Shown here one piece after another: positions 1-6,315 of a DNA stretch of 6,404 nt; within the stretch, counting starts at the first letter, position 1, and the number at the start of each line of letters is the position of its first letter. The position numbers and the translations under genes are program-made. The stretch is from assembly GCA_008017145.1 (NCBI GenBank), contig SSGY01000027.1, forward strand, positions 1-6,404, in the 5' to 3' direction. Origin of the DNA: Neisseriales bacterium. Lineage in GTDB: Bacteria > Pseudomonadota > Gammaproteobacteria > Burkholderiales > UBA11063. The notes beneath the pieces are model-generated. The model made no database searches. It was given only the letters and a program-made list of their open reading frames with translations, and had not been told where the DNA came from.

Positions 1-247
1 CGGCAGCAAAACCTTCCTTGATTGCTTCGCGCGGTAACCAGGCTTCAACACCATTGTATTTTAGATAGTCCTTAACTACTTTCCAACCGAGTTCAAACGT
101 GAACTCAAAGGTCTGGATTAACGCCATTTGATAAAGTTGATTATCTGGCTCATTATCTACCGCTAGTTTAGCTTGATTCAGGCGCATCAATGCCTTAGTA
201 TAATTAGCAAATCTTTGCTGCCAACGAATATTAGTTGATTGACTCAT
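1..247 (-). CDS. HI0074-family nucleotidyltransferase-associated protein, 5' part only
   Basis: The gene runs off the left edge, so only the first 82 codons are visible (ATG at 247-245). The translation starts MSQSTNIRWQQRF and contains NYTKALMRLNQA and then QTFEFTFELGWKVVKDYL, followed by EAWLPREAIKEGF. These are the recognisable landmarks of the HI0074 family (nucleotidyltransferase substrate-binding protein), all-helical proteins of about 140 residues related to HEPN domains. Known members pair with a minimal nucleotidyltransferase (HI0073 type), and related HEPN/MNT pairs (HepT-MntA) act as toxin-antitoxin systems. The partner would be expected just beyond the left edge, but I cannot see it. 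The ribosome binding site is weak (AGAG about ten bases before the ATG), and a plausible promoter lies directly upstream. Family assignment is firm; a toxin role is inference. Confidence 0.85.
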   Translation of the reverse strand, partial: MSQSTNIRWQQRFANYTKALMRLNQAKLAVDNEPDNQLYQMALIQTFEFTFELGWKVVKDYLKYNGVEAWLPREAIKEGFAA

Positions 248-271
248 ATTTTTTTTACTCTAAAAAATAAA

Positions 272-300
272 TTTATAAGCCTCTCAAATAGATATTGGAA
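272..300 (-). promoter_or_regulatory. Candidate sigma70-type promoter for the HI0074-family gene
   Basis: On the minus strand TTCCAA (300-295) and TATAAA (277-272) are separated by 17 bases, placing a start site near 265, about 18 bases before the ATG. The -10 matches the consensus at five of six positions, while the -35 matches only three. The region is very AT-rich, so chance matches are likely. It would let this gene be transcribed separately from the DUF2442 gene. Confidence 0.35.
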
Positions 301-337
301 TCATAATTTTTAAGGCGCAAAATATAATTACTCTCAA

Positions 338-571
338 TCATATTTTTTTACTAAGTGCCAACACTTGGTCAATATGAAAATCACAATCCATATTCCAGTA
401 GATTCTTTCACCCTTAAATTTCACTTGTTCAAAAAAATCTTTATCCATTAAACACTTATAAGATGGAATACGCTGAACTTCTTGATAGACATCAAATAAG
501 TAAACGTTAGCATCCTCTGTTTTAACTCGCAAGATATAATTATTTTCTGGGATTACTTCGATGAATTTCAT
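338..571 (-). CDS. DUF2442 domain protein
   Basis: This is a complete 77-residue protein. It begins MKFIEVIPENNYIL, continues with VYLFDVYQEV (the usual 'fDv' strand), and ends with a W-x-x-x-x-D segment (IYWNMDCDFHIDQVLAL). That layout and length match DUF2442, a family of small alpha/beta proteins without a defined biochemical role. DUF2442 genes are often found beside DUF4160 genes in pairs that look like toxin-antitoxin modules, but no DUF4160 gene is visible here; the flanking gene is an HI0074-type protein 90 bases downstream. The start is well supported by a perfect AGGAGG five bases upstream and a promoter at a sensible distance. No signal peptide or membrane segment is present, so it is probably cytoplasmic. 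An antitoxin or regulatory role is only a guess. Confidence 0.85.
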   Translation of the reverse strand: MKFIEVIPENNYILRVKTEDANVYLFDVYQEVQRIPSYKCLMDKDFFEQVKFKGERIYWNMDCDFHIDQVLALSKKI

Positions 572-576
572 AACAT

Positions 577-582
577 CCTCCT
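577..582 (-). promoter_or_regulatory. Strong Shine-Dalgarno site of the DUF2442 gene
   Basis: A perfect AGGAGG on the minus strand sits five bases before the ATG at 571. It fixes the start of the small gene and is much stronger than the ribosome binding sites of the other genes in this window. Confidence 0.85.
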
Positions 583-608
583 CATATCAATGGCTCAATC
601 TTTGATGA

Positions 609-637
609 ATTGTATACCATAAAACATTGAAATACAA
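609..637 (-). promoter_or_regulatory. Candidate sigma70-type promoter for the DUF2442 gene
   Basis: On the minus strand TTGTAT (637-632) and TACAAT (614-609) are spaced by exactly 17 bases, with TGG just before the -10 region. Predicted transcription would begin near 602 and give a leader of about 30 bases containing the strong AGGAGG. The -10 matches five of six consensus positions and the -35 three of six. It suggests the small gene is not dependent on read-through from the restriction-modification operon. Confidence 0.5.
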
Positions 638-667
638 AGCATAACTCTACTCCGTTGGATGTGTTAT

Positions 668-754
668 TTACTTCACACCTAAAATCATTTGCTCAACCTG
701 TATTTTAGCATCAGCTAGAATACTTGCGCCATCTTATTGTAATTGTTTTACTTT
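668..754 (-). pseudogene. Possible remnant of a gene 3' end (type I S-subunit-like tail)
   Basis: On the minus strand one frame reads KVKQLQ, a TAA stop (736-734), then DGASILADAKIQVEQMILG followed by VK and a second TAA (670-668). The piece has a normal amphipathic, protein-like composition. Its ending resembles the helical C-terminal tail of many type I specificity subunits or related methylases, where a final V-E-x-M-I-L-G is common. There is no start codon or ribosome binding site of its own. The internal stop, a further TAA at 757-755 and the adjoining palindrome suggest a decayed fragment cut off from its parent gene. It could instead be chance coding-like sequence. The S-subunit link is from memory of such tails, not from a search. 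Confidence 0.35.
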
Positions 755-766
755 TTAGCTAAATCC

Positions 767-830
767 ACGATTAGCGCCAACTACGAGGAACAACAACTTG
801 GTGTTGCTCCTCGTAGTTGGCGCTAATCGT
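767..830. repeat. 64-base near-perfect palindrome downstream of the S gene
   Basis: Two 29-base arms (767-795 and 802-830) are complementary apart from position 790 versus 807, with a six-base loop (796-801). On plus-strand RNA the odd pair is A-C, but on minus-strand RNA it becomes U-G, so the transcript of the restriction-modification operon would form an unbroken 29-pair stem. The outer end begins 11 bases after the S-gene stop. The arms are richer in G+C than the surroundings. Neither side carries a U-run of the intrinsic-terminator type, so it is not a textbook terminator. It may protect or end the operon mRNA, or be a small dispersed palindromic element; the sequence alone cannot decide. 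Confidence 0.9.
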
Positions 831-840
831 ATAACACCTG

Positions 841-1977
841 CTAGATATTTACTACCTTTTTAGTAGCCGCTATTTTTTTATCCGCGTACAAAACTACGTC
901 TTTTATAACCAATTTTTGAATAGCGGAGATAAAGATTTCCATTATTGCATAGTTTGGTTGTTTGTTAATAGTTGGCAGTAAAATAGTTTCATGTTGAACT
1001 TTTGACCAGACAGCTTTGTCTTCCCATCCAAATTTTGTCTTTATTGATTTCTGTAAAGCTGTAGCCATATACAAAAGCTTTTGTTTACTCATATTCTCAG
1101 CTATCGGTTTAAGCAGATAAGCATCCCAAAGAACACCAGTTTTGTATGGCTGAGCATAAACAGTTCCTGTAGCAACAGCTCCATTACTAATAACATCAAT
1201 TGTCATTTCGGCAGAATCAAAATCTTTTTCACGCCCATAAAACATTATCCCATTATTGCCCAGTTTAGCATTAACTAATGACAGATTAAATTCATTTGTT
1301 TTCGTTGTTGATGTATCTTTTAATTTATCAAATGCTTTATTATGATTCTTGAGATTAAGTTTTTCAAAAATACTATCAATTAAAAATTCACCATACGCTT
1401 CTTGTTCAAAATCTTTTAAAACATGTTGCTCTTCAGTCGTTAAAGTATAGTCTTTTAATCCTGTTATTAATAAATAAGCTTCTAGCTCGGCGATTCGCTG
1501 AGCTTCTAGCTCGGCGATAAAGCTCTCCATAAATTCAAAATCTATTTTTCCATTTTTAATTGGAAGCTGAATTAGCATATCTTTATAAATTTGCATGCCT
1601 GGTTTGCGACCGTAAGAAAATTGATACATCAACCTAGAGATTGCAATTGAAATAAAAATGCCATTTTTCTCATTTAGCCAATTAGCTTTTGCGGTAATAA
1701 CTTGACTCGCACCAAACTCTCTTGGCTGATAAGAAACAGCAGGTAAGGTCACTCCTAGCACAATACGATTACCTGATACAGGGACTTCGTTATTATCAAT
1801 TAGCCATTTTTTATTAACAGTTCTAGAAAACATATTATTAAACAAGGATTGAACAATATAAGGAACCCCATTTTCAGTATTATCTGTAGGTATTTCTCTT
1901 TGTGACTTTGCTTGTTTGATTGCTTCAAACTCAAACAAATCACCTAACTTAAATTCACCCCACTTAACTTTATGCAA
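841..1977 (-). CDS. Specificity (S) subunit of a BcgI-like type IIB/type I-related restriction-modification system
   Basis: This 378-residue protein should choose the DNA target for the nuclease-methylase encoded just upstream. It has the two-fold S-subunit layout. Target recognition domain 1 starts KVKWGEFKLGDLFEFE and ends near the KPGMQIYKDMLIQLP segment. A helical linker follows (about 145-180) with the tandem IAELEAQR-IAELEAYL. Domain 2 starts near EAYGEFLIDSIFEKL and includes VLWDAYLLKP, and a C-terminal helix ends in ADKKIAATKKVV. The length is close to BcgIB (about 340 residues) and typical S subunits. The two recognition domains differ, so a bipartite asymmetric target is expected; its sequence cannot be read from here. 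The only usual in-frame start is TTG (1977-1975), 20 bases after the methylase stop and without a good ribosome binding site; see the start-region entry. The gene is probably co-transcribed with the methylase. Confidence 0.9.
   Translation of the reverse strand: MHKVKWGEFKLGDLFEFEAIKQAKSQREIPTDNTENGVPYIVQSLFNNMFSRTVNKKWLIDNNEVPVSGNRIVLGVTLPAVSYQPREFGASQVITAKANWLNEKNGIFISIAISRLMYQFSYGRKPGMQIYKDMLIQLPIKNGKIDFEFMESFIAELEAQRIAELEAYLLITGLKDYTLTTEEQHVLKDFEQEAYGEFLIDSIFEKLNLKNHNKAFDKLKDTSTTKTNEFNLSLVNAKLGNNGIMFYGREKDFDSAEMTIDVISNGAVATGTVYAQPYKTGVLWDAYLLKPIAENMSKQKLLYMATALQKSIKTKFGWEDKAVWSKVQHETILLPTINKQPNYAIMEIFISAIQKLVIKDVVLYADKKIAATKKVVNI
1477..1518 (-). repeat. In-frame 24-base tandem repeat in the S-subunit linker
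   Basis: An identical 18-base block occurs at 1477-1494 and 1501-1518, a period of 24 bases, encoding IAELEA twice within IAELEAQR-IAELEAYL (residues 154-169). It lies in the helical linker between the two recognition domains. In the type I enzymes EcoR124I and EcoDXXI, changes in the number of short TAEL repeats at the same place alter the spacer length between the two half-sites. The repeat here has an AEL core and keeps the reading frame, so gain or loss of a unit would lengthen or shorten the linker by eight residues. Confidence 0.9.
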
Positions 1978-2000
1978 TTTTTCGTTAAGTAAGGCATCTA
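1978..2000 (-). other. Ambiguous start region of the S gene: ATG abutting the methylase stop, out of frame
   Basis: The methylase stop TAG (2000-1998) is followed immediately by ATG (1997-1995), with a Shine-Dalgarno-like GGGAAAG just before the stop. This is a classic coupled-start arrangement, but from that ATG the frame reads MPYLTKNCIKLSG and stops soon after. A five-A run (1982-1978) lies between it and the S-gene frame. One extra base there would join the ATG to the S protein as MPYLTKKLHKVKWGEF. As read, the S frame is open back to a TAA near 2012 but offers only TTG at 1977. Either TTG is the true start, or a one-base change (mutation, sequencing error or slippage) separates the natural start from the gene. 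Confidence 0.6.
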
Positions 2001-4067
2001 CTTTCCCAGATTATCACTCTGTGTATTTTGCTGTTTTAAAATGTTAGATACTTCCCAAGCCAAGTAATCGCCTACGGTTTTTTTAAAATCTTCTAATGTT
2101 GGCTTACTATCAACAACTTTATGTTGATCAAAATTCCAATCCGCACCACTGGAAGTGATAAAATCTTCGATAAATACTTCATTTAAGTTCCAATTCGCTT
2201 CAACCTTAGCATTCTTCCCTGCCTTGTAGATTTTGAGAATATCAGCGTAGCGTTTTGTAGGTTCATCCATTTCTTGCAAAGCTCGACTAGTTCGTTTATA
2301 GCCGTCATTTCTAAAATCAATAAATTTGACTGTTTGCTCATAATCATGTGGTTTGTGAGCTTCTAAAATATAGATACTAGTTTGCACTCCAGCCATTGGT
2401 TGAAACAAATCAGTTGGCATCTTGATACTGGCTTTTAGCGTGTGTTTTTTAAGCATTGCTTGATTGCTTTTTGTTGCCTTACCAGAGCCTGCTGAGTCTT
2501 GGATAATGATTGCTGCAAGCCCACCTTTTTCCATTTTGTCCAGACCAAAGGCGATAAACGGCATACCGTTTTCATCATAACTAAATGGTGGATTAAGTAA
2601 TAATTTATTTGCTCTAAAATTGGTATAAAGTTGTTCTGGTGTATTAAATGTGTTACCTTTATGGATGTTAGAGCTACCATCACCACGTAAGATCATGTTA
2701 GTGGCAGCAAGAGTAAACATTTCAGCATTCAACTCTACCCCTAAAAGTTGCGTTTTTTTAATAACCTCTATTTTATTTTTGCTTGCAGTTGTTTCTTTCC
2801 CGTGAGTATTTTCTGCATCATCAATCATCATTTCCATGGAGGAGATAAGAAACCCTGCCGAACCTGTTGCTAAATCCATTACTCGACTATCTTTATTCAC
2901 TCCAAGTATAGTTGCCATCATTTTGGTGATATACGGTGGGGTTAACACAATACCGATTTCTTTACCATCGCCCAAAGCATATTTCAAAAACTCTGAATAC
3001 ATTTCACCCATAATATCAAGGTGCCCTGCCATAGCGTCAATTGAGAGAAAGATGTTTTTATAAATGTACGTAAAAATCTGCTTATTGATACTAGCTTTTT
3101 CTTTAATGAGATGAGATACTTCTCTGTCTAATACTTCTAATTCATCCCTTTGATTATCTTTTGAAATTTCTGAGAAGCTTGCCAACATTAGGTTTTGTTT
3201 TTCGGGAGGAATTTTTCGCGCAGTTAAAAATTCTTTAATTTGATTTACAATCTGTACCCCGTCACGCTTAGATTCTGTTTGAATGCCTTTTAAATCTTCT
3301 GGTACCAATCCATCTTGAACTTTATTACCATCTGTGTCTATAACATTTTGCATAGACAACAACATGCCTGATACGTATAACACCCGCTGCGGAGCAGTTA
3401 TATTATGATTGTGCATTAACTTATTAAGACTTTTGGCATACCGTTGTAACTTAGCTTGCGAGTTAATTAGAATTTCATGCTTCTCATCGTCAGTTAAACT
3501 GGCATCTTTATAAAATACCTCAAAGGTTTTTTGATTTTCCAAGAAATCTAATGTAGATACATTTTCTAGAAGCTTAAATGAATCCTCGCCTGAACCGTAA
3601 ACATAATAAACTCTTAGTTCAATAGCCTCATCCGAATCACCAGCGATACCAATTGCAACAACATCACGATATTTACCAGATGCAATCATACCAGTAGCAT
3701 AATATAATGCTCCATTTACAGCATAGTCCTTAACAGATTTTTCATCAAATTTGATTCCATCTTTTGTCTCAGCAATAAGTTTTTTAAGTCCAAGTTTATT
3801 TTCAATAATAACTGGGGCTTGTTTGTATTGAGTGATGCTAAAATCAGGCTTGCCAAAGTTGGTTTTATTTTCTGTTTTGGCTCGACCTTTTAATGCTTCT
3901 TTGAGGTAGTCTGGAATGGCTGACTCTGTGTAATAGTTTTTCTGGTTTTTCAATTTAAGCAAGTCAAGTTGTGCTTTAACCCAATCATTAACATGATCTT
4001 CAAGTTTATATGATTTAAGACTACTATTTGCCAAATCCGCAATATTTGGCTCTATTGATTGTACCAT
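1998..4067 (-). CDS. Fused restriction nuclease / N6-adenine DNA methyltransferase (BcgI A-like, type IIB/IIG)
   Basis: This 689-residue protein is predicted to cut unmodified DNA and methylate adenine at a target chosen by the downstream S subunit. The N-terminus (about 1-120) fits a PD-(D/E)XK nuclease: P74-D75 in FGKPDFSI and E89-N-K91 in PVIIENKLG, preceded by a possible catalytic E48. A helical connector follows. The methyltransferase core has the type I HsdM arrangement: motif X-like LTPPYI (375-380), S-adenosylmethionine motif I DLATGSAGF (398-406; usually DPACGSGGF) and catalytic NPPF (492-495). A helical C-terminus (about 620-689) probably contacts the S subunit. The size and order match BcgI, where a roughly 640-residue A subunit joins a B (specificity) subunit. 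TAAGGA nine bases upstream supports the ATG at 4067. The gene lies 57 bases after dinG. Family is firm; cleavage on both sides of the site (type IIB) is inferred. Confidence 0.9.
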   Translation of the reverse strand: MVQSIEPNIADLANSSLKSYKLEDHVNDWVKAQLDLLKLKNQKNYYTESAIPDYLKEALKGRAKTENKTNFGKPDFSITQYKQAPVIIENKLGLKKLIAETKDGIKFDEKSVKDYAVNGALYYATGMIASGKYRDVVAIGIAGDSDEAIELRVYYVYGSGEDSFKLLENVSTLDFLENQKTFEVFYKDASLTDDEKHEILINSQAKLQRYAKSLNKLMHNHNITAPQRVLYVSGMLLSMQNVIDTDGNKVQDGLVPEDLKGIQTESKRDGVQIVNQIKEFLTARKIPPEKQNLMLASFSEISKDNQRDELEVLDREVSHLIKEKASINKQIFTYIYKNIFLSIDAMAGHLDIMGEMYSEFLKYALGDGKEIGIVLTPPYITKMMATILGVNKDSRVMDLATGSAGFLISSMEMMIDDAENTHGKETTASKNKIEVIKKTQLLGVELNAEMFTLAATNMILRGDGSSNIHKGNTFNTPEQLYTNFRANKLLLNPPFSYDENGMPFIAFGLDKMEKGGLAAIIIQDSAGSGKATKSNQAMLKKHTLKASIKMPTDLFQPMAGVQTSIYILEAHKPHDYEQTVKFIDFRNDGYKRTSRALQEMDEPTKRYADILKIYKAGKNAKVEANWNLNEVFIEDFITSSGADWNFDQHKVVDSKPTLEDFKKTVGDYLAWEVSNILKQQNTQSDNLGK

Positions 4068-4099
4068 TTACTTTTTTCCTTATGTCCAATACATCATCA

Positions 4100-4128
4100 C
4101 TTATAGAGATGCATTTTTAAAAAATTAA
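4100..4128 (-). promoter_or_regulatory. Weak candidate promoter for the restriction-modification operon
   Basis: In the gap after dinG the minus strand has TTAATT (4128-4123), 17 bases, then TATAAG (4105-4100), which would start transcription about 30 bases before the methylase ATG. Only the -10 is convincing (five of six), and the AT-rich context makes chance matches likely. There is no G+C-rich terminator hairpin after dinG, so read-through from dinG could also drive the operon. Confidence 0.25.
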
Positions 4129-6245
4129 CTTTCAATCTTGGCAAACGACTGCTTGATAAACTCTGGATTATACTGTCGGCTAAATTCTGGCAAAGAGTTA
4201 AGCAAGATCGAGCCATATTGTTTGAGCACTACCCGATTATCACAAATCGTCACTTGCCCATAGTCTTTCTCGTTGCGAATTAGTCGCCCCACCGCCTGAA
4301 TCAACTTAATGCACGTCTCAGGTAGCGACACATCCATAAAATAATTACCATTTTCAGCTTTAACCCAATATTCACGCACCATATTTTGCGGATCTTTGTG
4401 AGTATCAAAAGGTAATTTGGTGACTATCACATGCATACAATATTTAGCAGGCAAGTCCACACCCTCGGCAAAAGAATTTAAGCCAAAAATAATGCTCGGC
4501 TTAGCACAATCAACAGTTTCCTTATGTTCGGCAATTAATTTTTGATTACTACTGTATTCAGTTTGCAATAAAATCTTATTTTGTAGCTTAACTGGTAATT
4601 GTTTAAAGGTATCAATTAGTTGCTGACGATTGAAAAACAATACCAAAGTACCATAAGCATCAGTATAATTTAAAACTTGCGATAGATATAACGTCAATTC
4701 TTTTTGAAATGGTTCACGCATAGTATATTCGGGCGCATAACGAAATTGTGGTATAACTAGCTGACTATGTTCTGGATAATTAAACCCCGTTGGCAATTTT
4801 ACTTCATGTACCGCTGGCAATAAGTTTAACCCGAGCTGAAATTTGACATAATCAAAACGTTTACCAATAGCTAAAGTAGCTGAGGTCAGACATGCTGCAT
4901 AAACTTTCGACCAAAGCTTATCGGCAAGTAAATTCCCCACATGAGTAACACCCGCTACCAGATTATATTCATCATTGCCGTTGGCAAGCTTTTGTTCAAC
5001 CCAGCGTGCATTGGCATTATAACGCGAATTATCCTGATTAATCAGGTAGTCAGCCGTAGCGGTGATGCTTTCGACACTACTTAAATAAAAGCCTAATTTT
5101 AATAAATTAGCTTCAGTTACATAATCCTGCTCATTTTTGAGTTTATTTTTAAGTTTATCCTGAATATTACTCATACCAGAACATAACTCCGCCGAGCTAA
5201 AAGCTAATTCGACAAAAATATCTTTGATTTCCTGCGTAATCGCACTATTCAAATAATCATTAAGGATTAAAACTCCATTATCAAAAACATTATGATTGAG
5301 TTTAATTAATTGATAAAATTTATCTAAGCTATCAGCTAGGTCGCTAGCTTTACTCACCGCGTCATCACACAAAGCCACATCATCACAGATATAGCTATTA
5401 TTGGCTGGATTAACGATCAATTTAGAAGCATTATTTACCAGCCCAATACTTTGTTTTAATTCAAATTGCCCCATAAAACCACTAATCGCATAGCCAGGGA
5501 AATTGTGCGCCTCATCTACACAGAGATAATAATCTGCTGGTTTAACTGGTAAAACGGTACCGCCACCGCCATCAATATCGGCAAGCAGAAGACTATGATT
5601 AGTGACAATTACATCACAGCTTTTGAGAAATTCACGATTTTTATAAAATGGGCAATTGGAGTTTTCTTTTTGATTATGGGTACATTGAAAACCTAAACAT
5701 TGATGTTTATCTATGGTAATCAATGGCTTGAGCTTACTCTCAATAAACAATGGTGCATTATCCAAATCACCATCCCATTTACCTTTGGCATAATGTTCGG
5801 CAACTTTTTGTAATTTATCTTGTACTTGCTCAGCTTGCGAAATCATATCGACTCCAGCGTCGGCAATACTACCTTCCAGCTGGTACGGACAGAGGTAGTT
5901 TGAGCGCCCCTTGGCTAAACCATAGATAAAACGATTACCGCTATGTTTGATAAATTGCGGCAAATCTTTATTGTAAAGCTGCCCTTGCAGGGTTTTAGTT
6001 GCCGTACTAATAATAAATTTCTTATTCTTACGTTTAGCATTGTCTGTTCCCGCCAAGATATAAGCAAAACTCTTTCCAGTTCCAGTAGGTGCTTCGATCA
6101 GACAGAGATTATGTCCATCTTTAGCCTCTTCGTTAACATTAGCAAAACAGTTATCAATGGCTTCTACCATCTCTAACTGTGCAGGTCTTTGGATAAAATT
6201 ATCAATATTTGCTGTTATATCATGGTAATCTTGTTGGATAGTCAT
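4125..6245 (-). CDS. dinG: DinG-family ATP-dependent DNA helicase (XPD-like, iron-sulfur)
   Basis: This 706-residue protein is close to E. coli DinG (716 residues), a 5'-to-3' superfamily 2 helicase that unwinds D-loops, R-loops and forked DNA and helps forks pass transcription. Visible motifs are RPAQLEM (20-26), Walker A EAPTGTGKS (51-59), motif Ia STATKTLQGQL (80-90), Walker B DEAH (244-247), the motif III-like TSATL (about 453-457), FAEGVDLP (592-599) and motif VI QAVGRLIR (650-657). C119, C183, C188 and C198 fall where the 4Fe-4S ligands of DinG/XPD proteins lie. The last gap (nine residues between C188 and C198) is longer than the five I recall for E. coli. There is no N-terminal exonuclease domain, unlike Firmicutes DinG. 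The ATG at 6245 has a weak AAGAAG upstream. I see no LexA box (CTG-N10-CAG) in the upstream 159 bases, so SOS control is not evident. Confidence 0.93.
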   Translation of the reverse strand: MTIQQDYHDITANIDNFIQRPAQLEMVEAIDNCFANVNEEAKDGHNLCLIEAPTGTGKSFAYILAGTDNAKRKNKKFIISTATKTLQGQLYNKDLPQFIKHSGNRFIYGLAKGRSNYLCPYQLEGSIADAGVDMISQAEQVQDKLQKVAEHYAKGKWDGDLDNAPLFIESKLKPLITIDKHQCLGFQCTHNQKENSNCPFYKNREFLKSCDVIVTNHSLLLADIDGGGGTVLPVKPADYYLCVDEAHNFPGYAISGFMGQFELKQSIGLVNNASKLIVNPANNSYICDDVALCDDAVSKASDLADSLDKFYQLIKLNHNVFDNGVLILNDYLNSAITQEIKDIFVELAFSSAELCSGMSNIQDKLKNKLKNEQDYVTEANLLKLGFYLSSVESITATADYLINQDNSRYNANARWVEQKLANGNDEYNLVAGVTHVGNLLADKLWSKVYAACLTSATLAIGKRFDYVKFQLGLNLLPAVHEVKLPTGFNYPEHSQLVIPQFRYAPEYTMREPFQKELTLYLSQVLNYTDAYGTLVLFFNRQQLIDTFKQLPVKLQNKILLQTEYSSNQKLIAEHKETVDCAKPSIIFGLNSFAEGVDLPAKYCMHVIVTKLPFDTHKDPQNMVREYWVKAENGNYFMDVSLPETCIKLIQAVGRLIRNEKDYGQVTICDNRVVLKQYGSILLNSLPEFSRQYNPEFIKQSFAKIES

Positions 6246-6281
6246 AGTGCTTCTTTTATATTTAGGAGGTTAAGTACCGCT

Positions 6282-6290
6282 ATTTTAACA
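6282..6290 (-). promoter_or_regulatory. Extended -10 promoter of dinG
   Basis: On the minus strand TGT-TAAAAT (6290-6282) gives an extended -10 element (TG, one base, then a hexamer matching TATAAT at five of six positions). It lies about 37 bases before the dinG ATG. No good -35 is seen 17 bases further upstream (CTAAGT), which extended -10 promoters can tolerate. Transcription would begin near 6275. Confidence 0.45.
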
Positions 6291-6315
6291 TATCCACATC
6301 TTGGACTTAGCCTAA

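Noticed and set aside
301..337. Possible terminator hairpin after the DUF2442 gene
   Set aside because: Only about five A-T pairs can form around GGCGC, too weak to call.
767..830. Palindrome read as a Rho-independent terminator
   Set aside because: No run of U follows the stem on either strand (minus continues GGATTTAGC, plus continues ATAACACC), so the textbook form is not met.
1081..1278. Plus-strand open frame of 65 codons
   Set aside because: It lies wholly opposite the well-supported S gene, has low-complexity shadow-like composition and no ribosome binding site.
2435..2686. Minus-strand open frame of 83 codons inside the methylase gene
   Set aside because: It is an alternative frame over the catalytic NPPF region of the methyltransferase; the main frame carries all conserved motifs.
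2836..3063. Plus-strand open frame of 75 codons
   Set aside because: It is antisense to the methylase motif I region with no family resemblance; a shadow of the real gene.
4111..4127. T/A-run palindrome between dinG and the methylase gene as a terminator
   Set aside because: The possible stem is only A-T pairs over a few bases; it is more likely plain AT-rich spacer.
5943..6176. Plus-strand open frame of 77 codons
   Set aside because: It is antisense to the Walker A region of dinG and shows no independent coding signal.
6263..6268. Plus-strand AGGAGG as a ribosome binding site for a divergent gene
   Set aside because: No ATG, GTG or TTG follows at a usable distance, and the frame starting nearby ends at 6315.
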